Source: Myxococcales bacterium
Lineage (GTDB): Bacteria; Myxococcota_A; Polyangia; Fen-1088
DNA: 57,654 nucleotides
Direction of reading: 5' to 3'
Assembly (NCBI GenBank): GCA_003158455.1
Contig: PMJO01000274.1
Span: 314 to 57,967 of the forward strand
Part shown: piece by piece, positions 1 through 7,664 of the stretch
Layout of the letters: the number at the start of each line of letters is the position of its first letter
Position numbering within the stretch: the stretch's first letter is position 1
Translations under genes and position numbers: made by a program
The notes under the pieces: model-generated
Databases searched by the model: none
What the model saw: only the letters and a program-made list of their open reading frames with translations
What the model was told of the DNA's origin: nothing

Positions 1-1394
1 CGCCGGCGCGACTCGCCCACCACGGGCCACTTGCTGGCCATGCCCAGGTACCAGCGAAACACCAGGGCCATGCGGTGCTTGGGCTCGCGCTGCGCGCGCT
101 CAAGCTCGCGCGGGTCACGAGTCTCGAAGAAGCTGCGCACCTCGGACCAGACCCCGTCGCAGGTGGCGCCGAGAATCTCGCTCTCCAGGCGCTGGCGCGC
201 CTCGGCCGGAAGTGTCTCCAGGCTATCGTGCGAACGATAGAGATCGTACAGGCGCTGGGCGCGCACCCCGTACATGGTTCCGCGACGCAGGACCTGCACC
301 CTGACCCCCAGCTCGAACATGTCCGCACAAGGGGCCATCATAACGTCAACCAGTCCCGCTTCCGCCAGCATGCGTTTGCCATCCTCGGCCAGACCGGATT
401 CCAGCGCGGCTTGGTTCACCGAGCCGGTGAGCACATAGGCAGCTCCCAACGAGAAGGCCGCGGCCACTGCGGCGGGCGTGCCCAAGCCACCCGCCGCGCC
501 CACGCGAATCGGGCGTGGATAGCGGTGCTGCTGCACCAACCGGTCGCGCAGGCCGAGCAGTATTGGAAGCAAGACCGCGAGCGGGCGGTTGTCGGTGTGC
601 CCGCCCGAATCAGCCTCGGCGGTAATGTCTTCCGCCACCGGGACGTAAGCGGCCAGCGCGGCCTCCTCGGCAGAAAGCTTGCCTTCGCGCACGAGAGGCT
701 GCAGCAAGGCGGAGGGCGCCGGGCTCATGAACGCCTCGGCCACCTCGGGCCGCGACAGCTTGGCGAAGATGTGGTGGTGGCGCTGGATGCGGCCGGCGGG
801 ATCGCGGCGCAAGCCCTTGGCCGCGCAAAGAACCACCGCAGGTGTCAGCCCCATGAAGGCGGAGGCGCAGATGCGCCTGACGTCGCGGGCGAGATAGAGC
901 TCGGCGATCAAATTCTCCAGCTCGGGGTTGTTTGGCGAGTGGATGAGGTTGGCGCCCCAGGCCGGTCCGTCCTTGCCCAGGGCGGCCTCGATCTCGGCAA
1001 GAGCAGTGCCCACTTGCTCGGGCGACAACCCGCCCGCGCCGAAGAAACCCAGCATTCCTGCCCGCGCCATGGCGATCACCATGCGTGCGGTGGTGATCCC
1101 GCGCGCCATCTCGCCCACCACATATGGGAAACGCACGCCATGGGTTTCGCAGAATGAACGCTCGCCGAGCCATTCGGGATAGAGCGCCGGCAGGGTGCCG
1201 AGCAGCGGATACCCCGCGCCGTCGGGTGTGAGCTGGCCGCCAAAGGCCACGCCCAGTCGGCCGCGCGCGCCTTCGCGCACCACATGCGCCGGCTCGCGCA
1301 CGCGCGCCACCGCAGCCGCAAGCGCGCCTGCGTCGAAAGCAGCCGGCTCGGCGCCGGGACTCCAGGTTCCCAGGTGAGAAAGGTCTGTGGTCAT
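1..1394 (-). CDS. pfaD: PfaD family enoyl reductase (3' end outside window)
   Basis: Flavin-dependent trans-acting enoyl reductase of polyunsaturated fatty acid or polyketide synthases. Reading from an ATG at 1394, the frame is open to the window edge, about 464 codons; family members are usually a little over 500 residues, so the C-terminus is missing. Visible family features are an N-terminal segment ending in LGTLPALYPEWLGERSF, the stretch MARAGMLGFFGAGGL, and the flavin-site motif EADSGGHTDNRPL followed by a GAAGGLGTPAA loop. The gene's partners (PfaA-C type megasynthases) would lie to the left. The first 80 or so codons and the upstream DNA exist a second time at 7665-7962. No strong ribosome-binding site is seen before the ATG. 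Confidence 0.9.
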   Translation of the reverse strand, partial: MTTDLSHLGTWSPGAEPAAFDAGALAAAVARVREPAHVVREGARGRLGVAFGGQLTPDGAGYPLLGTLPALYPEWLGERSFCETHGVRFPYVVGEMARGITTARMVIAMARAGMLGFFGAGGLSPEQVGTALAEIEAALGKDGPAWGANLIHSPNNPELENLIAELYLARDVRRICASAFMGLTPAVVLCAAKGLRRDPAGRIQRHHHIFAKLSRPEVAEAFMSPAPSALLQPLVREGKLSAEEAALAAYVPVAEDITAEADSGGHTDNRPLAVLLPILLGLRDRLVQQHRYPRPIRVGAAGGLGTPAAVAAAFSLGAAYVLTGSVNQAALESGLAEDGKRMLAEAGLVDVMMAPCADMFELGVRVQVLRRGTMYGVRAQRLYDLYRSHDSLETLPAEARQRLESEILGATCDGVWSEVRSFFETRDPRELERAQREPKHRMALVFRWYLGMASKWPVVGESRR

Positions 1395-1548
1395 AGGTGC
1401 CTGCGTGCGGCCGGGGATAGTACCCCGGAAAAGCCCGCGGCAGTCAGCTAACACTACCGAGTCAAATCCACCTTTCTGGCTGACGGGATCTGGGGTTCTT
1501 GGGTGCGACACGCCCCATTTTCGCGGCTTGCTGTGGTACGCTTGTGCC

Positions 1549-1779
1549 GTGGACCCACGGCAAGAAGAAGCGCGCCAGCGTCGGCGAGAATGGGCCTGTG
1601 GCGTGACCTCGAGGGCCGAAGCGAGAGCGACGGACCTCGCATTCTGGCGCGAAGCCAGCGCTAGCGTTAGGTTCGCCGCCATCCGCGCCATGGCCGACGA
1701 AGCGGAGATCATCAAGGGACATGCCACTCCACCCGGACTTCAGAGATCTATTGGCGGTCTTCGCCGCTCACAGGGTTGA
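1549..1779 (+). CDS. Small protein paired with a nucleotidyltransferase
   Basis: A 76-residue frame opening at a GTG (1549) that runs 59 bases into the following gene in another frame. It is rich in Arg, Ala and Glu, looks helical, contains AIRAMADEAE, and ends in a basic tail, LQRSIGGLRRSQG. Small proteins with this kind of C-terminal Gly-Gly-Arg-Arg motif are, from memory, often found before nucleotidyltransferase-fold genes; that is an impression, not a database result. The overlap suggests coupled translation and perhaps a toxin-antitoxin-like pair. The start codon is uncertain because the frame is open further upstream. Confidence 0.5.
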   Translation: MDPRQEEARQRRREWACGVTSRAEARATDLAFWREASASVRFAAIRAMADEAEIIKGHATPPGLQRSIGGLRRSQG

Positions 1780-2188
1780 CTACCTGGTCGTGGGGGGCTA
1801 CGCCGTCGGCTTCCACGCCCAGCCCCGGTTCACCAAGGACATCGACTTGTGGGTGGGAAACCAACCCGAGAACCTCAACCGCGTCCGCGTCGCGCTGGAA
1901 GAATTCGGCGCTCCCGTCGCGATGCTGGCGCAGATCGAATCCGCCCGGGACGAGGACGTGCTGTGGATGGGCGTTCCTCCCGTGCGCATCGACGTCGTGA
2001 AAGGCGTCCCCGGTGGCGACTTTCCCGCGTGCTATTCCAGACGAATCGTGGCCACATGGGAAGGCGTGCCGGTTTCCATCATCGCTCGCTGCGATCTCAT
2101 CGCCATCAAGCGTGCCAGCGGCCGCCCTCAGGACATCCTGGACGTCGAAGTACTCGAGGCCGTGCCTGGCGGCGCGCCTCAGAGATAG
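1721..2188 (+). CDS. Nucleotidyltransferase-fold protein (AbiEii/MNT-like)
   Basis: A 155-residue protein with the N-terminal pattern DYLVVGGYAVGF followed by TKDIDLWV, which corresponds to the minimal nucleotidyltransferase G-G/S...D-x-D core. The second half (VSIIARCDLIAIKRASGRPQDILDVEVLE) is the usual helical end of the AbiEii/DUF6036-like families, where the GRPQD motif is common. Such proteins act as toxins, as part of abortive-infection pairs, or as housekeeping transferases. No substrate can be read from the sequence. It begins inside the upstream small gene, with AAGGGA almost touching the ATG. No HEPN-domain partner is seen nearby. Confidence 0.75.
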   Translation: MPLHPDFRDLLAVFAAHRVDYLVVGGYAVGFHAQPRFTKDIDLWVGNQPENLNRVRVALEEFGAPVAMLAQIESARDEDVLWMGVPPVRIDVVKGVPGGDFPACYSRRIVATWEGVPVSIIARCDLIAIKRASGRPQDILDVEVLEAVPGGAPQR

Positions 2189-2748
2189 GTTGCGTTCTCC
2201 CCCATACCCCTGCCAGCCGAGCCGCCGGCGCCGCCGCTCCCGCCACTGGCACTGCCACCCCTGCCGCCGCTGCTGGGCGCCGCATCCGCGGAGACCATGC
2301 TACTCCCACTGTTGCCGCACATCGCGGTCGTTGCTCCGGTGGACGTGGTGCCGTCCAGCGAGGCGGTTCCACCGGTTGAAGTGGTTCCGCCCGTGGATGT
2401 TGTGCCGCCGGTCGAGGTGGCACCGCCCATCCCGCTTGTGGACCTGCCGCCGGTGGAGGTCACTCCGCCGGTCGAGGTCGTGCCACCTGTTGAGGACGCA
2501 CCACCCGTGGACGTGGTGCCGCCGGTGGATGTGGTTGTCCCGCCGGTCGAGTTGGCCCCGCCCGCCCCGCCGGCACCTGTGCTCGAACCGCAGCTCTGGA
2601 TGACCTCCGTGGTACGGGCCACGACACAATTGGGGAAGGTCCCGGTGGCATTGGCGGGATACACCTGCATGTCCTTGCAATTGGGCCCGGGCTCCCAAGC
2701 GCCATTTGCATTGGTGCAGGCGCAATCAGCTGCCGTCGTGCCTCCCAC
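2179..2748 (-). pseudogene. Fragment of a Thr-Ser-Gly-repeat surface protein
   Basis: The minus-strand frame has a short Cys-containing segment (ADCACTNANGAWEPG...FPNCVVARTTEVIQSC) followed by many STGGTT-type units and a Gly/Ser-rich end. This resembles the repeat linkers of other secreted proteins in the window, but there is no signal peptide. The frame continues upstream into sequence shared with the end of nikR and has no convincing start; a GTG at 2748 is the best in-frame candidate. It probably is a truncated lipoprotein or surface-protein gene. It overlaps the nucleotidyltransferase 3' end by 10 bases. Confidence 0.4.
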
Positions 2749-2917
2749 AACCGGGAGCGCTGCTGGTTCAACCTCGTCGGGTGCCGGCGTAGACTGCCGG
2801 CGCCGCGTCCACCACGGCAACATCGGTGGGGTGCTATCATGGGGCCGATCGCGCTCACTGCGATCGGAACGCCGCCGCTCTGCCGGATCCTCTCCACCCA
2901 AGAGTAGGCCACTGCGA

Positions 2918-3436
2918 TCAGCGCTTGGCGCTCTTCTCTGGCCCTCCTCGACGTGTACCGTGACCTCGCGCGGAAGGTTGGGACGCTCCAGTTTCCCCTT
3001 CCCTGAGGTGGCTGTGATCGGGATCCAAATCGCCGAGTCCGGCGACGATCTCGATTCCACCCTGTTTCACCCCTCGCAAGGCGAGCAGGCGGTCGGCGAT
3101 GGCCTTCAGACGGTCGGACCTGCCGCGAATCACGATGACCTCCAGGCATAAGTCGTGGCTGATGTGGACGTGCATCGTCGCGCGTACCTGTTCGCCGAGC
3201 TCGTGCTGAAGCTCGGTCAGCCTCTCGCTCAGATCGCGCACGTGGTGGTCGTAGACCAACGTCAGCGTCGCGATGGCGTCCACCGCCTTGGGCACCTTGG
3301 CGCGGCCCACCTCAGCGCGAGCCAAATCCCGAAAGAGTTCCGAACGAGTGCCTCCGCGCTCGCGAACCACGGCGTCGAGATTGCGCAGCAGAGAGCCTTC
3401 AAGGGCTACACCGAATCGAACCAAAGCGTCTTTCAT
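2918..3436 (-). CDS. nikR: Nickel-responsive regulator NikR
   Basis: A 172-residue ribbon-helix-helix regulator (RHH about residues 4-45) with an ACT-like metal-binding domain. The four nickel ligands known from E. coli NikR (His76, His87, His89, Cys95) have counterparts at His78, His89, His91 and Cys97, with identical spacing, in HVHISHDLCLEVIVI. The start at 3436 was chosen because MKDALVRFGVAL begins exactly where the family begins; the longer frame upstream is shadow. Members are usually near 135-140 residues, so the last 35-40 residues (hydrophilic, with DPDHSHLREGE) are an extension. It is the last gene of an operon behind a TonB-dependent receptor, 10 bases after the preceding stop, so it likely regulates its own operon. 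Confidence 0.9.
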   Translation of the reverse strand: MKDALVRFGVALEGSLLRNLDAVVRERGGTRSELFRDLARAEVGRAKVPKAVDAIATLTLVYDHHVRDLSERLTELQHELGEQVRATMHVHISHDLCLEVIVIRGRSDRLKAIADRLLALRGVKQGGIEIVAGLGDLDPDHSHLREGETGASQPSARGHGTRRGGPEKSAKR

Positions 3437-3446
3437 CGCGGCTAGA

Positions 3447-4091
3447 CTATCGCGCTCCTCTCGATAAGGGAACGGGCATGTTGGAGCCGCCAATCTCACC
3501 AGCCAGCCCAGGTTCGATGGAACTGAAAAATCTCCGGCTGCGCGCGCCCAGTCGTTCGACGAACCGGTCTCCACCCGCGCGCCGGGCCAACAGCGCCAGG
3601 TGCCGCAAACCGTGAGCCAGCACGTCTTCATGGGCTAGCGAAGGCGGTCGAGGCTTGTCCGGATCGGTCGTGCCAATTCCGGGAAGTGCGTTACGTCGGA
3701 TCGTCCTCGCGTCCTTTCGTGCGACCCCTGATGGATTGACCTTCTCACCGTAGGCCAGGTAGGTCAGGACAACCGTTCCTCCGGCCTCGTACCGCCAGCT
3801 GGTGGAGTGAACGATCGCAGGACCGCCGTCGAAGAAGCTCGGGGACTCTGCACTGCCGCGCTGGAGCTCAGCGACGACGCCGTCGGGACCACGAATGTCA
3901 AGCGCAGCCACCCGGCGCACGTAGCGGAGGCTCGCGCCGTCGATCAGCGCCACCTCAAACAGCTCGATCACGACCTTCGGGGCTGGGTTGGCCTCCGCGA
4001 CGACGACGCCATCGCCAGCGGTGGCCCCGTGGTCACTCAGCAGCACCACCGCTGCGAGCACCAACGACGCAAGGCTTAGCGTTCGCACCAT
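3447..4091 (-). CDS. Exported protein of unknown function in the NikR operon
   Basis: A 214-residue protein with a clear signal peptide (MVRTLSLASLVLAAVVLLS...ATAG). The mature part contains IELFEVALIDGASLRYVRRV and WRYEAGGTVVLTYLAYGEKV, suggesting a mainly beta fold, and then a basic C-terminus with LAHGLRHLALLARR. I do not recognise a family. The start at 4091 lies 8 bases after the receptor's stop codon and nikR follows 10 bases downstream. By position it should serve the same metal-uptake process, for example as a periplasmic binding or accessory protein. That role is inferred from context only. Confidence 0.7.
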   Translation of the reverse strand: MVRTLSLASLVLAAVVLLSDHGATAGDGVVVAEANPAPKVVIELFEVALIDGASLRYVRRVAALDIRGPDGVVAELQRGSAESPSFFDGGPAIVHSTSWRYEAGGTVVLTYLAYGEKVNPSGVARKDARTIRRNALPGIGTTDPDKPRPPSLAHEDVLAHGLRHLALLARRAGGDRFVERLGARSRRFFSSIEPGLAGEIGGSNMPVPLSRGAR

Positions 4092-4099
4092 GACTGCCG

Positions 4100-6394
4100 T
4101 TACATCCGAACCTGGACGTAACCCATCCCGTTGAAGCCCGGATCCCTGAAATTCCAGGGTTGGTAATACTTCTTGTTCGTGATGTTGTTGAGCACCGCCC
4201 ACACATCGACCTGGTAGGCGCGCGCCGTGAAGGTCTTCTGCAACTTGAGGCTCACCACCACGAAGTTGCCAAACGCCTTGCGCCCGGAAAGCGAAGTGCT
4301 GTCGTAGAATCGGCCGACGGCGTTCACATACGGCGAGAACGTCACTTGGTAGGGCAGCTGCGCCGTAAGTCCGGCGTTGGCCACCCAATTGGGAACGAAA
4401 GAGATGTTCGCGCCATCCTGGTCGGGATCCGAAGGGTTCGTCACCTTGCTTCTTGTGTAGGTAAAATTCGCGAACGACGACAGTTGCTCGGCTAGATATT
4501 GCTCGGCCGTGACCTCCACGCCCGTCGAGCGCGTCTTGCCGGCGTTGACCGATTGGCTCTGTGAGGTGGAAGCGTCGACGCTCACGTTGTTGTCCACGAT
4601 GGCATCGCTCACTTGCGTGAGGAAACCGCGCACGCCGACCTTCAGCATGGGCAGCGGATGAGCATCCGCGCCGAGATCAACGCTGATACCGCTTTCAGGT
4701 TTGAGATCCTTGTTGGGAAGCTGCCCGTTCTTGCCTGCGACGCCCGCGTCCGTGGCAAGCAACGTTCCCGCCACTGACTTCGCCGCTGGCGGCGTGAAGC
4801 TGCTGCCAGCGTTGGCATACACGGCCAATTCCGGGAGAGCATTGTAGCGAGCGCCGACGCTCCACAGCCACTTGTTCCAAGCCTGATTGGCGAGCCCGGG
4901 GGCCCCGCCGTTGATGAGGTCATAGGAATTGCCTACCCGGTTGAAGCGGCCACCAGCGCGCAACACCAACTTCTCGATGGACACCTTTTCCTGGGCAAAA
5001 ACGCCGGTGGAATACGCGGATGCCCTGTTTTGCGTGACCTGCTGCGGACTCGGAATGGGATTCCCCAGGGCGTCGACCACGGTATAGTTCTGCGGCTCTG
5101 CGTAGGTCTTGTAGGTCGCATACTGGCCATCGGACCCGAAGGTAAGGACACTGTGGTCCATGTGTCGCGCGCTAAAGGTCAGGTCGGCCGGCAAAATCGT
5201 CTGCTTCACGCCATCGTGCTCGCTCAGCGCGAACTGATTGGCGACCGGCGCGGGCTTGCTCGAATCGTAGTTGTCCGAGCCCCACTTGCGATCGTAAGAG
5301 CGCAGTCCGGCCTTGAGCTGGGCGCCGAGCCAGGCGTTCATTTGGTTGGCGTAGGTGGCGTTGACGGTATCGTAGGCGTTGAGGAAGTCGCGATTGGGGC
5401 GTCCCAGATCGCCTGAATGCGAGGTGTGCTGGGCGAAGAGCGACACCTTGTGGTCGTCACGGCCCAGGAAGTAGGTGAGCTTCGCGTACACCTTGGTTTT
5501 GAGATACTCGGGATCCTTGATGGTATCGAGCCACGAGGGTGCAGCGCCGTACCCGGTGTAGTTCGACTTCTCGTAGCTGGCGCCAAAGAAGCAGTGCAGG
5601 TTTCCGGCGTGGTCCTGGTGGTACAGCTTTCCGGCGAGCGTATCGTACGAGCCAAAGCCGGCCATGATGCGCGACGCCGCCGTATCAGCCCGCTCGCGCA
5701 GAACAAAGTTGGTCACACCGGCCAGCGGCGACTCGTTGCCCGCAAAATCCGAATTGAGGTAGTTGGAGTACATGACTGAGGCCGGTCCACGGTGGGATTC
5801 GACACGTTCGAAGGCCCACGGATCCAGGCTCATGTCATCCACGAACGAGTCGACCGGCAGTCCGTCGAGAAGGTGAACATTGTACTTCGGCCCCTGCCCT
5901 CCGTACGAGCCCCAGTTGGCATCGTTTCGTGACAGCGGCAGGATGAACACGCCCGGCTCGTAGCGCAGCAACTCGGACAGGTTACGCTGATTCTCTGGCC
6001 GTTCGGCGATATCCTCGGCGTAGAGCACGCGCACGCTTTGTGTGACGTTGTCTTGAGGCTGAGCAATTTTCGACTCGGTTACGATAATGGTGGGCAACTC
6101 GTGAACCGATGGCTGTTTCACGGTCGACGCCGCGGTCTTGACCGGTGGCTCGGCCATCTCCACAACTGGCGCCTTGGGCGCTGGGGCGGGCTCGGGCGTC
6201 TTCGTCTCAGATGGAGTCGAGGGAGCATCAGGAACCGAGACGGGACGCTCGCTCGGCGGCGCCGCACTTGCCGGAGTGTTCGAATCCTTCACCGTTTCCT
6301 CCACCGGAGCCTGCGGGGTTGGTTCGTCGGCGGCCCGAGCCGCACTCGCGACGAAGAGGAGCAGGACAGCCAGCGTGCGCGCGATGTTCTTCAT
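4100..6394 (-). CDS. TonB-dependent outer-membrane receptor, probably nickel uptake
   Basis: A 764-residue receptor. Residues 1-21 are a signal peptide (MKNIARTLAVLLLFVASAARA). A Pro/Ala/Glu-rich spacer follows to about residue 97, then the TonB-box region (LPTIIVTESKI), a plug domain (SELLRYEPGVFI, YNVHLLDGLPVDSF) and a long beta-barrel ending in Met, with GYVQVRM as the last strand. The Pro-rich spacer before the plug is unusual. It heads an operon with an unknown exported protein and nikR, and it faces a tonB gene across 157 bases. NikR-controlled receptors importing nickel complexes are known (for example FrpB4 of Helicobacter), so a nickel chelate is the most likely substrate. Cobalt or another metal is possible. 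Confidence 0.88.
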   Translation of the reverse strand: MKNIARTLAVLLLFVASAARAADEPTPQAPVEETVKDSNTPASAAPPSERPVSVPDAPSTPSETKTPEPAPAPKAPVVEMAEPPVKTAASTVKQPSVHELPTIIVTESKIAQPQDNVTQSVRVLYAEDIAERPENQRNLSELLRYEPGVFILPLSRNDANWGSYGGQGPKYNVHLLDGLPVDSFVDDMSLDPWAFERVESHRGPASVMYSNYLNSDFAGNESPLAGVTNFVLRERADTAASRIMAGFGSYDTLAGKLYHQDHAGNLHCFFGASYEKSNYTGYGAAPSWLDTIKDPEYLKTKVYAKLTYFLGRDDHKVSLFAQHTSHSGDLGRPNRDFLNAYDTVNATYANQMNAWLGAQLKAGLRSYDRKWGSDNYDSSKPAPVANQFALSEHDGVKQTILPADLTFSARHMDHSVLTFGSDGQYATYKTYAEPQNYTVVDALGNPIPSPQQVTQNRASAYSTGVFAQEKVSIEKLVLRAGGRFNRVGNSYDLINGGAPGLANQAWNKWLWSVGARYNALPELAVYANAGSSFTPPAAKSVAGTLLATDAGVAGKNGQLPNKDLKPESGISVDLGADAHPLPMLKVGVRGFLTQVSDAIVDNNVSVDASTSQSQSVNAGKTRSTGVEVTAEQYLAEQLSSFANFTYTRSKVTNPSDPDQDGANISFVPNWVANAGLTAQLPYQVTFSPYVNAVGRFYDSTSLSGRKAFGNFVVVSLKLQKTFTARAYQVDVWAVLNNITNKKYYQPWNFRDPGFNGMGYVQVRM

Positions 6395-6429
6395 GATCGG
6401 TTTCTCTCCTGATATGGAAATTGATCAGC

Positions 6430-6457
6430 TGCCACGGATCCAAAATCACTGGTGGCA
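6430..6457. promoter_or_regulatory. Candidate NikR operator
   Basis: A perfect inverted repeat, TGCCAC-N16-GTGGCA, lies between the divergent receptor and tonB genes. E. coli NikR binds GTATGA-N16-TCATAC, so arm length and 16-base spacing match exactly although the bases differ. One site could control both directions. The match in geometry is seen directly; binding is inferred. Confidence 0.55.
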
Positions 6458-6470
6458 CCTATTTCACTTT

Positions 6471-6493
6471 TCGTGTTATGCCTACTAGCACGA
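6471..6493. promoter_or_regulatory. Second inverted repeat between receptor and tonB
   Basis: TCGTG-N13-CACGA, 13 bases downstream of the candidate NikR operator. The arms are short, so it could be chance, a second weak operator, or part of the tonB promoter region. Confidence 0.25.
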
Positions 6494-6551
6494 CGAAATC
6501 GGACAGGACAAGCAGAAACCGCAACGCGCCCCAAACGCAGGAGGTGCATGC

Positions 6552-7334
6552 ATGAGACGTGGGTCTCCGGCACCCGCGCGGCGAAGATCTGGCCGCCCCG
6601 GCATGCGGGGAGCCTTGGCACTATCCTTGGCCGGACACTTCTGCGTCGCTTTCGTGCTCGTGGCTCTCGGGGCATCGCCGTCCACTCCGAATGTTCAGAG
6701 AGCCAGGCCCGTCGAGGTCCGAGTCATCGACACTCCGCCCCCTACCGTCGATCCTGCAAAGGCGTCTCAAGCAGAAGGAAACAGCGTTGGCGAGAAAGCG
6801 CAGAGGGCGCGCAAGCGCTTCACGCAGAGAATCACGATCATTCTGGACAAGCCACAATCCTCGGCTGAGACATCGCCAAGCGCTGCCTCCACTCCGCAGG
6901 ATGCAGCCCCGACAACCGAGGCCGCTGCGCAGGCTCCACCCATCCTGACCGATGGCAACCTCGGCGCGCCTGGCCACACAGCAAACGCCGCGCCCAATGC
7001 CGGTAGCGGAAAATCCAACTCGCCTGCCGCATCTTCAGGAGGTCACGCGTCTGACTGGAGCACAGGCAGCCCGCAATGGGAGAACCTGAGAGCGGCCATC
7101 CAGCGCCGCGTGGTCTATCCCGACGTCGCCCGCCGCATGGATTGGCAAGGCAAGGTCACCGTCGGGTTTGTCCTGCTAGAGAACGGGCAGGTCCGCGATG
7201 TACGCGTCCTCTCCAGCTCTGGGTACACCTCGCTCGACAGCAGCGCGCTTCAGGCCGTCGAACGAGCCGCCCCGCTGCCACCCGCTGGCAAGTCCGTTCA
7301 AGTCGTGATGCCCGTAGTGTTCGCACTTCGCTAG
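6552..7334 (+). CDS. tonB: TonB family energy transducer
   Basis: A 260-residue protein with a cytoplasmic basic N-terminus, one membrane anchor (about residues 18-42, MRGALALSLAGHFCVAFVLVAL region), a Ser/Pro/Ala-rich periplasmic spacer, and a TonB C-terminal domain from about residue 175 (YPDVARRMDWQGKVTVGFVL, VRVLSSSGYTSLDSSAL). It couples the inner-membrane ExbB/ExbD motor to an outer-membrane receptor. AGGAGG at 6539-6544 sits 7 bases before the ATG at 6552, which decides this start over the ATG at 6548. It is divergent from the receptor/NikR operon and is therefore its likely dedicated energiser. exbB and exbD are not in the window. Confidence 0.9.
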   Translation: MRRGSPAPARRRSGRPGMRGALALSLAGHFCVAFVLVALGASPSTPNVQRARPVEVRVIDTPPPTVDPAKASQAEGNSVGEKAQRARKRFTQRITIILDKPQSSAETSPSAASTPQDAAPTTEAAAQAPPILTDGNLGAPGHTANAAPNAGSGKSNSPAASSGGHASDWSTGSPQWENLRAAIQRRVVYPDVARRMDWQGKVTVGFVLLENGQVRDVRVLSSSGYTSLDSSALQAVERAAPLPPAGKSVQVVMPVVFALR

Positions 7335-7335
7335 C

Positions 7336-7515
7336 CTAGAAGGATATCCCATCGCTCTCTGGCTCGGACACGAGAGCCTCGAGACCACGCACATCTACGT
7401 CCAGGCGGACCTTATCGCCAAGGAAGCCGCGCTCAACAAACTGGCGCCGCCCAAAACCGCCGTCCGACGCTTCAAGCCCGACGCCGCCTTACTCACCTTC
7501 CTCGCGCGCCTCTGA
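7336..7515 (+). pseudogene. C-terminal remnant of a tyrosine recombinase
   Basis: An open stretch without a start codon, beginning just after the tonB stop, encodes LEGYPIALWLGHESLETTHI, then YVQADLIAKEAALNKLAPP and an end in FLARL. It holds the family's GHESLETTxxY motif, with the catalytic Tyr and the His two helices before it. Only about 60 codons remain of a protein usually over 300 residues. Integrases with this C-terminus are common in recombinase-type mobile elements such as the trio (RIT-like) elements. The fragment ends exactly where a nested inverted repeat begins, so this is probably the right end of a decayed element. Confidence 0.75.
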
Positions 7516-7600
7516 TTATGTGGAGCCGCACTGCCGCACGGCCCCGACCTCCACCGTCGGGGCCCGTCGTTGTTGCCACCACGCAGCTCCACATAGTCAG
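7512..7600. repeat. Nested inverted repeat at the end of the mobile-element remnant
   Basis: Outer arms CTGATTATGTGGAGC (7512-7526) and GCTCCACATAGTCAG (7586-7600) match at 14 of 15 positions. Inside lies GGCCCCGAC-N7-GTCGGGGCC (7540-7564), a perfect 9-base hairpin. The outer arm overlaps the stop codon of the recombinase fragment. It is probably the element's terminal recombination site; a transcription terminator is the other reading. Confidence 0.6.
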
Positions 7601-7664
7601 GCACTCCACATGTCGCATCTTATCGGACATTGACAGCAAAGTGGTGCTTCAAAGGCCTATCCAC

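Noticed and set aside
75-1157. Long plus-strand frame (360 codons) over the first kilobase
   Set aside because: It is antisense to pfaD, which has clear family motifs in the minus frame; the plus translation is His/Arg/Gly-rich without any motif.
1849-2603. Arg-rich plus-strand frames over and after the nucleotidyltransferase
   Set aside because: Their composition (runs of Arg, Pro, Trp) is that of shifted frames in GC-rich DNA, and they overlap better-supported sequence.
2297-3151. Plus-strand frame rich in VEVVPPVE repeats
   Set aside because: The repeat is the antisense reading of the STGG repeat on the minus strand; there is no signal peptide, and the end overlaps nikR.
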